Positions 23,048-31,976 of a stretch of 64,000 nt of DNA are shown here, piece after piece. The DNA lies in the NCBI RefSeq assembly GCF_007475365.1, contig NZ_CP034442.1:1605001-1669000 (forward strand), in the 5' to 3' direction. The translations under genes were made by a program, and so were the position numbers. Each line of letters starts with the position of its first letter. Positions within the stretch are counted from its first letter, which is position 1. The notes under the pieces were generated by a model, which was not told where the DNA came from, did no database searches, and saw only the letters and a list, made by a program, of their open reading frames with translations. The DNA is from Streptococcus oralis subsp. dentisani (GTDB lineage: Bacteria > Bacillota > Bacilli > Lactobacillales > Streptococcaceae).

Positions 23048-23256
23048 CAAAAGATGAAATTAAAAAATATTTGGACACGGATCTTGTATTTAATCATAAT
23101 GATCGAGGTGCTTGTTTCTTATCTAGCATTTGTGTAGTTGGTTATGATTATGAAGGTCAGCAGTTTGATACAATTGATGAAGCTATGGAAGCTAAAGTTT
23201 TTGATGGTAAAAGTTTAGTGGATATATGGGATGAAGTTTTACCTCAAATCTCTTAA
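23044..23256 (+). CDS. Small acidic protein coupled to the minor head gene
   Basis: A 70-residue acidic protein (DTIDEAMEAKVFDGKSLVDIWDEVLPQIS), soluble, begins in the stop codon of the minor head gene. It is followed by a terminator. Size, charge and coupling are what one expects of an immunity protein for the C-terminal domain upstream, but a structural role is also possible. No family recognised. Confidence 0.6.
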   Translation: MTKDEIKKYLDTDLVFNHNDRGACFLSSICVVGYDYEGQQFDTIDEAMEAKVFDGKSLVDIWDEVLPQIS

Positions 23257-23260
23257 TTAG

Positions 23261-23284
23261 GCACTCGAAAGGGTGCTTTTATTG
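23261..23284 (+). terminator. Terminator before the terminase gene
   Basis: GCACTC-GAAA-GGGTGC with TTTTATT. It lies between the head genes and terL, interrupting the late operon. Confidence 0.65.
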
Positions 23285-23360
23285 TGCTTTAGTTTAGGAG
23301 GTGATCTGATATCTCCCAGCGATAGGGTTATCATGCGATGACGATTGAAAGGAAAGTAGA
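23285..23360 (+). other. Orphan ribosome binding site and possible gene remnant before terL
   Basis: AGGAGGTGATCT (23297-23308) is a perfect complement to the 16S rRNA tail, yet only a short frame ending at TGA 23339-23341 follows it (ISPSDRVIMR). The working site for terL is the later AAAGGAAAG. It may mark a deleted gene, for example the terminase small subunit. Confidence 0.35.
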
Positions 23361-24773
23361 ATGGCGAGGAAGAAACTTGGCAATCAGAATCCTACTCAAT
23401 CGGTGATTTTAAAATACGTCAAGAAAAATTCAAAAGCTAAAGAAGCGATTGAACTTTACGAACGGACTGGTCTTTCTTGCTATGCTTGGCAGAAGAATCT
23501 TTTATTACCCATGATGGCTGTTGACAAGAGCGGTCTTTGGGTGCATCAGAAGTTTGGTTACTCTATTCCTCGTCGTAATGGGAAATCTGAAATCCTTTAT
23601 ATTCTTGAAATTTGGGGCTTGCATAAGGGATTGAATATCCTGCACACGGCTCACCGAATTTCTACATCTCATTCCTCTTTTGAGAAGGTGAAACGATACC
23701 TTGAGAAAATGGGGTATGTGGATGGTGAGGATTTCAATTCCATTCGAGCGAAGGGGCAGGAGCGGATTGAACTTTATTCAACAGGTGGTGTTATCCAATT
23801 TCGTACTAGGACATCAAATGGTGGTCTTGGTGAAGGGTTCGACATGCTGATCATTGACGAGGCTCAGGAGTACACGACTGAGCAAGAATCTGCTTTGAAA
23901 TACACGGTTACGGATAGTGAGAATCCTATCACAATCATGTGTGGAACACCTCCGACACCTGTATCAAGCGGTACGGTCTTTACTAAATATCGTGAGACTT
24001 GTCTTTTCGGCAAAGGGAAGTATTCTGGCTGGGCTGAGTGGTCAGTTTCTGATGAAAAGGAAATTGACGATGTGGAAGCCTGGTATAATTCTAATCCGTC
24101 TATGGGATACCACTTAAATGAGCGTAAGATTGAGGCAGAGCTTGGTGAGGATAAGCTGGACCATAATATCCAACGTTTGGGATTCTGGCCGACTTACAAC
24201 CAAAAATCTGCCATTTCTGAAACGGAGTGGAATGAGCTCAAGGTGGATGATGTACCAGAATTGTCTGGCAAGCTGTCTGTTGGTATCAAGTACGGTCAAG
24301 ACGGAACGAACGTGGCATTGAGTATTGCTGCACGGACTAAGGATGGTCGTTACTTCATTGAGACAGTAGATTGTCAATCCGTTCGTAACGGGAATGAGTG
24401 GATGGTTGCTTTCTTGCGTCAATCTGATGTGGCTCAAATTGTCATCGATGGCGCAAGTGGTCAAAAAATCCTAGACGAAGAGTTGAAGGACTATAGAATG
24501 AAGAATGTGATTTTGCCGACGGTGAAGGAAATCATCGTGGCCAACGCTCTTTGGGAACAGGGTATTTACCAGAAAACCATCTGTCACGCTGGACAACCAT
24601 CGCTATCAAAAGTAGCTACTAACTGCGATAAGCGGAACATTGGCTCAAATGGTGGTTTTGGCTATCGATCGCACTTTGACGACATGGATATTTCTTTGAT
24701 GGATAGTGCTTTGCTTGCGCACTGGGCTTGTGCTACGACCAAGCCTAAGAAAAAGCAAAAAATCAGTTATTAA
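23361..24773 (+). CDS. terL: Terminase large subunit
   Basis: A 470-residue packaging motor. ATPase domain: Walker A in SIPRRNGKSEIL (about residue 75), Walker B in DMLIIDEAQEYT (about 165), and a coupling motif near CGTPPTP. The nuclease domain holds the acidic residues in VGIKYGQDGTNVA and IDGASG and near DDMDISLMDSALL. It drives ATP-dependent DNA packaging with the portal. Unusually it follows portal and minor head genes instead of preceding them, and lies between two terminators. No small subunit was found. Confidence 0.9.
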   Translation: MARKKLGNQNPTQSVILKYVKKNSKAKEAIELYERTGLSCYAWQKNLLLPMMAVDKSGLWVHQKFGYSIPRRNGKSEILYILEIWGLHKGLNILHTAHRISTSHSSFEKVKRYLEKMGYVDGEDFNSIRAKGQERIELYSTGGVIQFRTRTSNGGLGEGFDMLIIDEAQEYTTEQESALKYTVTDSENPITIMCGTPPTPVSSGTVFTKYRETCLFGKGKYSGWAEWSVSDEKEIDDVEAWYNSNPSMGYHLNERKIEAELGEDKLDHNIQRLGFWPTYNQKSAISETEWNELKVDDVPELSGKLSVGIKYGQDGTNVALSIAARTKDGRYFIETVDCQSVRNGNEWMVAFLRQSDVAQIVIDGASGQKILDEELKDYRMKNVILPTVKEIIVANALWEQGIYQKTICHAGQPSLSKVATNCDKRNIGSNGGFGYRSHFDDMDISLMDSALLAHWACATTKPKKKQKISY

Positions 24774-24776
24774 AAT

Positions 24777-24801
24777 AAGCGGTCTTGTGACTGCTTTTTT
24801 T
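24777..24801 (+). terminator. Terminator after terL
   Basis: AAGCGGTC-TTGT-GACTGCTT (one G-T pair) followed by TTTTT. It lies inside the late region, before the scaffold gene. Confidence 0.7.
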
Positions 24802-24853
24802 GATGCCAAAAATTACCGAACTGCCGGGAAAGCAGGAGAAAGGAGACATGAGA

Positions 24854-25321
24854 ATGTCAGAATTTAAACCAATCACTACACAAGAAGAATTTGATAATGC
24901 TATTAAGGAACGCTTATCTCGTGAGAAATCGAAGCATAGCGACTATGATCAGCTCAAGTCTCGTGTTACAGAATTGGAAAAAGAAAATGTTGGCTTGAAG
25001 TCAACAATTGAAGCTAATCGTCAAAGTAAGGAGGATGCTGACAAGCAACTTGAAGAGATGCAGAATCAAATCTCTAATTATGAGACGGCTAGTCTGCGAA
25101 CTCGGATTGCTTTGCAACATGGATTGCCTTACGACCTTGCAGATCGTTTGCAGGGGACTGATGAAGCAAGCTTCAAAGCTGATGCGGAGCGCTTGGCTGG
25201 GTTTATGAAACCAGTAAGCAAAGTAGCGCCTATAAAATCAACAGAACCAATCATCCCTAAAGAGGACGACGACAGAGCCATGGTTAGAAACTTGGTTCAA
25301 AGTTTAAATATTGAAGATTAA
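24854..25321 (+). CDS. Scaffold protein, DUF4355-like
   Basis: 155 residues, strongly helical with a central coiled coil (LKSRVTELEKENVGLKSTIE) and the conserved TRIALQHGLPYDLADRLQG segment typical of DUF4355 scaffolds. Guides assembly of the capsid shell and is lost before maturity. ATG 24854 gives normal spacing to AGGAG; an ATG at 24848 is too close. Directly before the capsid gene, as expected. Confidence 0.82.
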   Translation: MSEFKPITTQEEFDNAIKERLSREKSKHSDYDQLKSRVTELEKENVGLKSTIEANRQSKEDADKQLEEMQNQISNYETASLRTRIALQHGLPYDLADRLQGTDEASFKADAERLAGFMKPVSKVAPIKSTEPIIPKEDDDRAMVRNLVQSLNIED

Positions 25322-25332
25322 AGGAGAAAAAT

Positions 25333-26235
25333 ATGTCAGAAGCTCAACTTGCAAAAGGAAATCTATTTGATCCAGAACTTGTAACAAAAGTAATCAACAA
25401 GGTGAAGGGTCATTCGTCAATCGCTAAGCTATCACCCCAAAAACCTATTCCGTTTAATGGACAAAGAGAGTTCATTTTCGATTTCGATTCCGATATCGAT
25501 ATTGTAGCAGAAAACGGCAAAAAGACTCACGGTGGTGTGAGCCTTGAACCTGTAACTATTGTGCCACTTAAAGTTGAGTACGGCGCTCGAGTATCTGATG
25601 AGTTTTTGCATGCTTCTGAAGAAGCAAAAGTTGACATGCTCACTGATTTTGTTGAAGGTTTTTCTAAAAAATTAGCTCGTGGTCTTGACATCATGAGTAT
25701 TCATGGTATTAATCCACGAACAAAACAAGCCTCCACAATTATTGGTGATAATTGCTTTGATAAAAAAGTTACTCAGACAGTTACTTTCAAGGAAACTAAC
25801 CCAGACGAAAGTATGGAAGATGCAGTTGGTATGATTGATGGTTCAGAACGTGACATCACTGGAGCAATTTTGGATCCTATCTTCACTACAGCACTTTCAA
25901 AAATGAAAAATGCTGAAGGTGGAAAATTGTATCCTGAATTGGCATGGGGCGGTGTACCTGATGCAATCAATGGATTGGCAGTAGATAAAAACCGCACTGT
26001 ATCATACTCACAAACAGATCCTAAAAACACAGCGATTGTTGGGGACTTTGAAACAATGTTCAAATGGGGCTATGCGAAAGAAGTTCCGATGGAAATCATC
26101 AAGTATGGTGATCCTGATAACAGCGGTCGCGACCTTAAAGGGTATAACCAGATTTATATCCGTTGCGAAGCATACATTGGATGGGGCATCATGGACGCTG
26201 CTAGTTTCGCTCGTATTGTGAAAACGGGAGGTTAA
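25333..26235 (+). CDS. Major capsid protein, HK97-type
   Basis: A 300-residue shell protein. N-arm (residues 1-~45), then an E-loop with IPFNGQREFIFDFDSDIDIV, the spine/P-domain (YGARVSDEFLHASEEAKVDML) and an A-domain with the conserved end EAYIGWGIMDAASFARI. No protease gene precedes it; a separate scaffold is used. Good AAAGGAG site. Confidence 0.88.
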   Translation: MSEAQLAKGNLFDPELVTKVINKVKGHSSIAKLSPQKPIPFNGQREFIFDFDSDIDIVAENGKKTHGGVSLEPVTIVPLKVEYGARVSDEFLHASEEAKVDMLTDFVEGFSKKLARGLDIMSIHGINPRTKQASTIIGDNCFDKKVTQTVTFKETNPDESMEDAVGMIDGSERDITGAILDPIFTTALSKMKNAEGGKLYPELAWGGVPDAINGLAVDKNRTVSYSQTDPKNTAIVGDFETMFKWGYAKEVPMEIIKYGDPDNSGRDLKGYNQIYIRCEAYIGWGIMDAASFARIVKTGG

Positions 26236-26237
26236 TC

Positions 26238-26459
26238 ATGGCTGAGTATGTAAACCAAAAGACAGGAGCAACAATCAACACTAATACAGAAATTTCTGGA
26301 GGTGATTGGGTTCCGATTGCAGCATACAAACCTTTGGACTCATTGACCAACGCAGCGTTGAAAGAAATCCTTGATGAAAAAGGTATTACTTATGATAGCC
26401 GCGCTACAAAACCTGAATTGATTTCGCTGATTGAACAAGCTGACACTGAAGCCCAGTAG
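26238..26459 (+). CDS. Small head protein with HeH/SAP-like C-terminus
   Basis: A 73-residue protein. The last ~40 residues (LTNAALKEILDEKGITYDSRATKPELISLIEQ) form a helix-extended-helix of the LEM/SAP kind, seen in small proteins between capsid and connector genes. May help DNA-head contact; the role is not proven. Two nt after the capsid stop. Confidence 0.7.
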   Translation: MAEYVNQKTGATINTNTEISGGDWVPIAAYKPLDSLTNAALKEILDEKGITYDSRATKPELISLIEQADTEAQ

Positions 26460-26479
26460 TCGCTTGGCCGGAGGTAGAA

Positions 26480-26875
26480 ATGGAAAACTTTGCAACAGTC
26501 GAAGATTTGAAAAAATTGTGGCGGGCGTTGAAATTCGATGAGGAAAAACGATCCGAGGCGCTGTTGGAAGTTGTTTCTCATTCTCTTCGTGTTGAAGCTA
26601 AAAAAGTTGGCAAGGATTTAGATGGGTTAGTGGCTACTGATCCATCTTTTGCTATGGTGGTCAAGTCTGTCACAGTTGATGTGGTGGCTCGCACGTTGAT
26701 GACCTCAACTGACCAGGAGCCGATGACTCAGGTAGCTGAGTCCGCTTTAGGCTATTCCTTCAGCGGTTCTTATCTAGTGCCTGGCGGTGGTCTCTTTATC
26801 AAGGATTCAGAATTGAAACGTCTGGGCCTCAAAAAGCAAAGATATGGGGTGATTGATATCTATGGGACGGATTAA
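26480..26875 (+). CDS. Head-tail connector, Gp15/Gp19-like
   Basis: A 131-residue helical protein (FATVEDLKKLWRALKFDEEK, AESALGYSFSGSYLVPGGGLFIKDSELKRLG). Fits the first connector ring under the portal in SPP1/A118-type phages. Overlaps the next gene by 14 nt. Confidence 0.8.
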   Translation: MENFATVEDLKKLWRALKFDEEKRSEALLEVVSHSLRVEAKKVGKDLDGLVATDPSFAMVVKSVTVDVVARTLMTSTDQEPMTQVAESALGYSFSGSYLVPGGGLFIKDSELKRLGLKKQRYGVIDIYGTD

Positions 26876-27200
26876 AGGAATTACTGTAACCTTGATTGGA
26901 AAAACCAAGACTGGAAAGGATGACTTTGGTCATCCAATATACGAGAATACTGAAATTCAAGTAGATAATGTCCTGGTTGTTCCAGCTTCGACAGAAGATG
27001 TCACGAATCAGCTCAATTTGACTGGAAAGAAGGCTGCTTATACGCTAGGAATCCCAAAAGGCGATCAGAACGAGTGGAAAGACCGTGAGGTTCGTTTCTT
27101 TGGGCGCAAATGGCGCACGATTGGCATTCCGTTAGAAGGCATTGAAGCCATGATGCCTTTGGAATGGAATAAGAAAGTGATGGTTGAAGTGTATGAGTAA
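26862..27200 (+). CDS. Head closure protein / minor capsid 1-like
   Basis: A 112-residue beta-rich protein (VDNVLVVPASTEDV, WKDREVRFFGRKWRTIGIP). Matches the Gp16/minor_capsid_1 type of head completion proteins. ATG 26862 chosen because GGGGTGAT lies 9 nt upstream. Confidence 0.75.
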   Translation: MGRIKGITVTLIGKTKTGKDDFGHPIYENTEIQVDNVLVVPASTEDVTNQLNLTGKKAAYTLGIPKGDQNEWKDREVRFFGRKWRTIGIPLEGIEAMMPLEWNKKVMVEVYE

Positions 27201-27429
27201 TTTCAAAGTCAAGCTTATCGGTGCGGGTGTAGGAGCTCTTTTGAAATCCAAAGAGATTCAGGACATTCTGAACAAAGAAGCGACAGCCATTAAAAAAAGA
27301 TGCGGTCCTGGTTATGAACAAGATAGTCACGTTGGTAAGACGAGGGCCAATGCTATGATTTACCCAGCAACGCGAAAAGCGAAAAGGGATAATTTGAAAA
27401 ATAACACTTTGTTGAAGGCGGTACGTTAG
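27193..27429 (+). CDS. Minor capsid 2 / tail-to-head joining protein
   Basis: A 78-residue basic protein, with the end IYPATRKAKRDNLKNNTLLKAVR typical of the small HK97-gp10-like or minor_capsid_2 proteins. ATG 27193 overlaps the previous stop region. Confidence 0.7.
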   Translation: MSNFKVKLIGAGVGALLKSKEIQDILNKEATAIKKRCGPGYEQDSHVGKTRANAMIYPATRKAKRDNLKNNTLLKAVR

Positions 27430-27765
27430 ATGATTGAAATTATTATCAAGAAATATCTTGACGGTCATTTAGATGTACCGTCATTTTTTGAGCATGAAGC
27501 CGAAGTTCCTGATAGTTTTGTCATTATTCAAAAGACAGGAGGAAGGGAGCGGAATCATTCTGGTAGTGCGACTTTTGCTTTTCAAAGCTATGGTCCTACT
27601 ATGCAGAAGGCTGCCGAGCTCAATGTGAAAGTGAAAAGTGCTGTGAAAGGGCTGATTGAATTAGATTCAATCTGTGGTGTCCACCTGAACAGTGATTACA
27701 ATTTTACGGACACTGAAACAAAACAATATCGATATCAAGCTGTATTTGATATTAACTTTTTTTAA
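27430..27765 (+). CDS. Tail completion protein / minor capsid 3-like
   Basis: A 111-residue protein (VPDSFVIIQKTGGRERN ... YRYQAVFDINFF), the layout of Gp17/minor_capsid_3 tail terminators that cap the tail tube. Starts immediately after the preceding stop. Confidence 0.75.
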   Translation: MIEIIIKKYLDGHLDVPSFFEHEAEVPDSFVIIQKTGGRERNHSGSATFAFQSYGPTMQKAAELNVKVKSAVKGLIELDSICGVHLNSDYNFTDTETKQYRYQAVFDINFF

Positions 27766-27779
27766 AAAGGAGAAATTAA

Positions 27780-28331
27780 ATGGGAAAAGAAGCAAATGTA
27801 ACGACTGCAAAACCTAAAATCGGAGGTGCGGTTTATTCGGCCCCTCTTGGTACAGCACTGCCAACAGACGCAACAACAAAATTAGATGAGGCGTTTGAAG
27901 CACTAGGTTATATTTCGGAAGACGGTATGACCAACAGTAACTCGCCAGAGTCAGAAAATATCAAAGCTTGGGGCGGTGTCGTTGTAAGCTCAGTTCAAAA
28001 GGAAAAAACTGACACATTCAAATATATGCTTATTGAAGCATTGAATCTACATGTTTTGAAGGAAGTCTATGGACCAGATAATGTATCTGGGGATTTGTCG
28101 TCAGGAATTACCATTAAGGCAAATTCAAAAGAATTGCCACATCACTGTCTGGTTATCGAAACGGTTCTAAAAGGTGGTGTACTTAAACGTATTGTTATTC
28201 CTTCAGGAAAGGTAACTTCCATTGATGAAATCACTTATAACGATGGAAGTGTTCTTGGATATGGTACGACAGTAACTGCCTTCCCTAACGCTGCTGACGA
28301 CACACACTATGAATACATCAAAGGAGCTTAA
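27780..28331 (+). CDS. Major tail (tube) protein
   Basis: A 183-residue beta-rich protein (GGAVYSAPLGTALPTDAT, YISEDGMTNSNSPESENIKAWGG) typical of siphovirus tail tube subunits. A good AAAGGAG site. Followed by the two tail assembly chaperones, the conserved order. Confidence 0.88.
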   Translation: MGKEANVTTAKPKIGGAVYSAPLGTALPTDATTKLDEAFEALGYISEDGMTNSNSPESENIKAWGGVVVSSVQKEKTDTFKYMLIEALNLHVLKEVYGPDNVSGDLSSGITIKANSKELPHHCLVIETVLKGGVLKRIVIPSGKVTSIDEITYNDGSVLGYGTTVTAFPNAADDTHYEYIKGA

Positions 28332-28333
28332 TC

Positions 28334-28645
28334 ATGTCAAGACGAAATCGTAAGAAAAAAAATAACGGAGCAGTCCCACAGATTAAAACAATCCGTGGGG
28401 TAACTTCGACCGGATTTGCTTTTGAAATCACAAAAGAGCGCTTGGAAAACTATGAGCTGCTCGAAGCAATCGCTGAAGTAGATACAAATCCGGCAGTTTT
28501 ACCAAAAGTAGTACAACTCATGCTTGGTAACAAATCCGAAGATTTGAAAAATCATGTGCGAACTGCGGATGGCATTGTTCCTTTGGATAAAATGGGGGCA
28601 GAAATTAGTGAGATCTTTTCAAGTCAGAATCAGTTAAAAAAATAG
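28334..28645 (+). CDS. Tail assembly chaperone G
   Basis: A 103-residue protein between tube and tape measure, the gpG position. Very basic N-terminus (MSRRNRKKKNN), then a helical domain. Its last codons before TAG run over seven A residues, where a fraction of ribosomes is expected to slip by -1 and make the longer GT product. Confidence 0.82.
   Translation: MSRRNRKKKNNGAVPQIKTIRGVTSTGFAFEITKERLENYELLEAIAEVDTNPAVLPKVVQLMLGNKSEDLKNHVRTADGIVPLDKMGAEISEIFSSQNQLKK
28636..28642 (+). promoter_or_regulatory. -1 ribosomal frameshift site (A7)
   Basis: In the zero frame the sequence reads TTA AAA AAA TAG; slipping back one base gives ATA GCG CTC and continues without a stop into the T frame to 29040. 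Seven A residues fit the X XXY YYZ rule. Confidence 0.8.
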
Positions 28646-29040
28646 CGCTCCTTGCTAGAATGATTCAAACAGATGAAGACGCTCTTATCTGTGATTTAGC
28701 TGAAACTTATGGGATTTTTGATTACAGACAGTTACCTGCTGACCAGGTAGCTGTTTTTGCTTTTGGTCTGAGAGATAATTCACGGATCAAACTAGCAATG
28801 ACTGGTAGCAAAGTTCCTTTTGAAACTTTTTTACTTGCGGGTGTGCTTGATAGGCTTTCTGCTCTTGTTTGGTTTAAAACAACAGATGGACAGAAAGGAA
28901 TCAACAAACCATTAATGGTTGCAGAGGAGCTGACAGGTAAAACTAAAGCTAAAGAAAGTAAGGAGATGATCTTTGATTCTGGTGAGGACTTTGAAGAATA
29001 TCGTCAGCAAATTCTAGAAAAGATTGGAGGTGAGGATTAG
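28642..29040 (+). CDS. Tail assembly chaperone T part (expressed as G-T fusion)
   Basis: The reading frame continues from the slip site (ATA at 28642) to TAG 29038-29040, about 132 residues. An internal ATG at 28660 has no ribosome binding site, which supports expression only by frameshifting from G. The T part (DALICDLAETYGIFDYRQLPADQVAVFAFGL) resembles the chaperone segment that binds the tape measure protein. Ends inside the GTG start of the tape measure gene. Confidence 0.82.
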   Translation: MALLARMIQTDEDALICDLAETYGIFDYRQLPADQVAVFAFGLRDNSRIKLAMTGSKVPFETFLLAGVLDRLSALVWFKTTDGQKGINKPLMVAEELTGKTKAKESKEMIFDSGEDFEEYRQQILEKIGGED

Positions 29041-31976
29041 TGGCGACAGAAATAGCACAAGCTTATGTACAATTGATACCATCAGCAAGAGGTATTACTG
29101 GTAAAATCCAATCAATCCTCGATCCTGAAGCGAGTGCAGCAGGGCAAAGCGCTGGGCAGTCATTGGGTTCTAGCCTTGTTAGCGTTATGACAAAGGTTAT
29201 TGCAGCGGCAGGGATTGGCAAGGCATTTTCGGCAGCTATCAGTGAGGGGGCAGCGCTTCAGCAATCGCTCGGAGGTATTGAAACTCTTTTCAAAGGTTCT
29301 GCTGACAAGGTCAAGGGGTATGCTAATGAAGCCTACAAGACAACAGGTCTATCAGCTAATGCTTACATGGAAAATGTGACAGGCTTCTCAGCAAGTCTCT
29401 TGCAGTCCTTGGGCGGTGACACGAACAAGGCTGCTGAAACGGCAAACATGGCCATGATTGATATGTCAGACAATGCGAATAAGATGGGTACATCGATGGA
29501 AAGCATTCAGATGGCTTATCAAGGTTTTGCTAAGCAGAACTATACTATGCTGGACAATCTGAAGCTTGGTTACGGTGGTACCAAGCAAGAAATGGAGCGT
29601 CTTTTGAATGACGCTCAGAAGTTGACTGGTGTTAAGTATGATATTAACAACCTTTCAGATGTTTATAACGCTATCCATGCTATCCAAGAAAATCTCGACA
29701 TCACTGGTACAACTGCCAAAGAGGCAGCATCTACTTTTAGTGGATCTTTTGAATCCATGAAAGCAGCTGCTCAAAACGTTCTTGGAAAGCTAGCATTGGG
29801 GGAGAACATCCTGCCTTCTCTGCATGCTTTGCTTAAAACAACATCGACCTTTCTCTTTGATAATTTTTTGCCGATGGTTGGGAATATTTTTTCTGGCCTT
29901 GGCTTGGTTTTGACTGAAGGGATTAGTCAGATTGCATCTCAGCTTTTTGGGGATGCTTTTGGAAGTGCAGTTTTTGATCAGCTGTCTCGTGTGACTGGAA
30001 TCTTTGATACCTTTTTTGACATGATCTTTGGATCATTAAGTAAGCAAGATAACATTGATATTCTGAATACGCTTGGTTTTAGTGAGGAAGCTGCGACTCA
30101 AATTGTCAATATTGCGGATAATATCCGAGTTACTTTTGAGAATATTGGGGTCGTTGCTGGTAATGTTGCAAGCATTGTTGTTGATTTTGTCGGAGACCTT
30201 TTAGGAATTAAAGACGGAGAGCAGGGAGTGAACCTGCTCGGTTTTGCATTTGAGGCATTGACTGGAATTCTGAAAGAAGCTTCAGGAATTTTAAAAGAAG
30301 TTACTAAATTTTTTAAAGAGAATCAGTTAGCAGCAGATTTACTTAAGTCAGCTGTAGTTGCTTTAGGAGTTGGTTTACCTGTTATTAAGTTTACCAAATT
30401 CATGCAAGGTTTAGGTGGCTTGCCTGGAATATTAACAATTGCTAAGACGGCTATTTCAGGATTTGCTACATCAGCGATGGCTGCTATTTCGTCAATTCCT
30501 CTTGTGGGGTGGATTGCTGCAGCAGTTGCTGCATTAGCTTGGTTTTTTACTCAAACAGAAACTGGTCAACAAATTTGGTCATCTTTTGTGGATTGGATCA
30601 AGCAGGCATGGCAGGGGATTGCTGATTTCTTTGTCGGTATTTGGTCTGGTATCTCTGAGGGTGCTAGCACATTGTGGGATGGAGTTGTTACAACCTGGAA
30701 TGCTTACATCGAGTCTTTAAAGGCGATGTGGAATGCTGTTGTAACATTCTTTTCTGATTTATGGGTAAGCATTCAAGAGGCTGCTTCTGTGGCCTGGACA
30801 GCTATCACGACAGTAGTGATGGCGATTGTTCAACCGTTCATTGATGGGTTTATGAATGTTTGGAATAACATTTCAGACGGTCTTACTCAAATTTGGGAAG
30901 GGATTAAGATGATTTTTCAAGGCGCTTGGGAATTTATCAAATCGATTTTCTTGGGTGCTATTCTGATCATCATCGACCTTGTGACAGGAAACTTTAATCA
31001 GCTGGGAGCTGATCTTTCTCTAATTTGGGAAGGTATTCAAAATGGCATTTCTTTGATATGGGAAGGGATTAAAACATTCTTTTCTGGTATTGTAGATGCT
31101 ATTGTTGGCTATGGTATTGCTGTTTTTGAAAACTTTTCTTCTGTTCTTAGTGCGATTTGGGAATTTATCAAGTCGGCTGCTTCAGCGACTTGGGAATGGA
31201 TAAAATCTACTGTAACAAGTCTGATCACAGGTTTGGTGCAGGGAGCTCAAAGTATCTGGGATGGCTTTATGAACTTCCTATCAAGTTTGTGGGAAGGTAT
31301 CAAGTCAACGGCGAGCAATGCTTGGAGTTCTCTAGCATCTAGCGTTCTAAACATTATCAATGGTCTTATATCTGGGGCGCAAAATGCTTGGAACAGCATG
31401 TCTAATGCGGTATCTAATCTGATAAGTAATGTAACTGGATTCTTTAATCAATTGTGGAATATTGATCTGTATGGTGCAGGTCAAGCAATCTTGCAAGGTT
31501 TCTTGAATGGTTTGCAGTCTATGTGGTCTTCTGTTACTGACTTTGTCGGTGGTATCGCTGGTTGGATCCGTGACCATAAAGGACCTATTGAGTATGACCG
31601 TAAGCTTTTGATTCCAGCAGGTAATGCAATTATGGGAAGTTTAGACCACGGATTAAAAGATGGGTTTAAAGACGTCAAGAAAACGGTCGGAGGTATGGCT
31701 GGTGAGATTTCGGATGTATTTTCAGGAGATAATCTGGATCTGAATTCCTCTGCGTCCGTGACCAAAAGTCTTGAGGCACAGTTGGCTATGCCAAGCGCTC
31801 AATTTGAAGCGCATGAAAATAAAACTGTGTCTGAGATAGCGATTCTGAGAGCAAGTATGGAGAAGATCCTTACCGCTATCCTTGAAAAATCGTCAGACGT
31901 TTATCTGGACAATGATATTATCTCACTAAAAACATATGAACAACATGGTGCAATTTATGCAAGGGAGGGAATTTAA
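29040..31976 (+). CDS. Tape measure protein
   Basis: A 978-residue, largely helical protein with hydrophobic segments around residues 445-500 and 640-660. The N-terminal ~200 residues match the TMP conserved region (LGGIETLFKGSADKVKGYANEAY). The middle and C-terminal parts hold many Trp repeats of the type IWEGIK and WNAY spaced about 11 or multiples thereof. It sets tail length: at about 0.15 nm per residue, roughly 147 nm. GTG start behind GGAGGTGAGG, overlapping the previous stop. Confidence 0.93.
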   Translation: MATEIAQAYVQLIPSARGITGKIQSILDPEASAAGQSAGQSLGSSLVSVMTKVIAAAGIGKAFSAAISEGAALQQSLGGIETLFKGSADKVKGYANEAYKTTGLSANAYMENVTGFSASLLQSLGGDTNKAAETANMAMIDMSDNANKMGTSMESIQMAYQGFAKQNYTMLDNLKLGYGGTKQEMERLLNDAQKLTGVKYDINNLSDVYNAIHAIQENLDITGTTAKEAASTFSGSFESMKAAAQNVLGKLALGENILPSLHALLKTTSTFLFDNFLPMVGNIFSGLGLVLTEGISQIASQLFGDAFGSAVFDQLSRVTGIFDTFFDMIFGSLSKQDNIDILNTLGFSEEAATQIVNIADNIRVTFENIGVVAGNVASIVVDFVGDLLGIKDGEQGVNLLGFAFEALTGILKEASGILKEVTKFFKENQLAADLLKSAVVALGVGLPVIKFTKFMQGLGGLPGILTIAKTAISGFATSAMAAISSIPLVGWIAAAVAALAWFFTQTETGQQIWSSFVDWIKQAWQGIADFFVGIWSGISEGASTLWDGVVTTWNAYIESLKAMWNAVVTFFSDLWVSIQEAASVAWTAITTVVMAIVQPFIDGFMNVWNNISDGLTQIWEGIKMIFQGAWEFIKSIFLGAILIIIDLVTGNFNQLGADLSLIWEGIQNGISLIWEGIKTFFSGIVDAIVGYGIAVFENFSSVLSAIWEFIKSAASATWEWIKSTVTSLITGLVQGAQSIWDGFMNFLSSLWEGIKSTASNAWSSLASSVLNIINGLISGAQNAWNSMSNAVSNLISNVTGFFNQLWNIDLYGAGQAILQGFLNGLQSMWSSVTDFVGGIAGWIRDHKGPIEYDRKLLIPAGNAIMGSLDHGLKDGFKDVKKTVGGMAGEISDVFSGDNLDLNSSASVTKSLEAQLAMPSAQFEAHENKTVSEIAILRASMEKILTAILEKSSDVYLDNDIISLKTYEQHGAIYAREGI

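Noticed and set aside
24777-24801. Terminators at 23261 and 24777 as chance hairpins in coding DNA
   Set aside because: Rejected as an explanation: both lie in short intergenic gaps, have full stems and T-runs, and are therefore listed as terminators.
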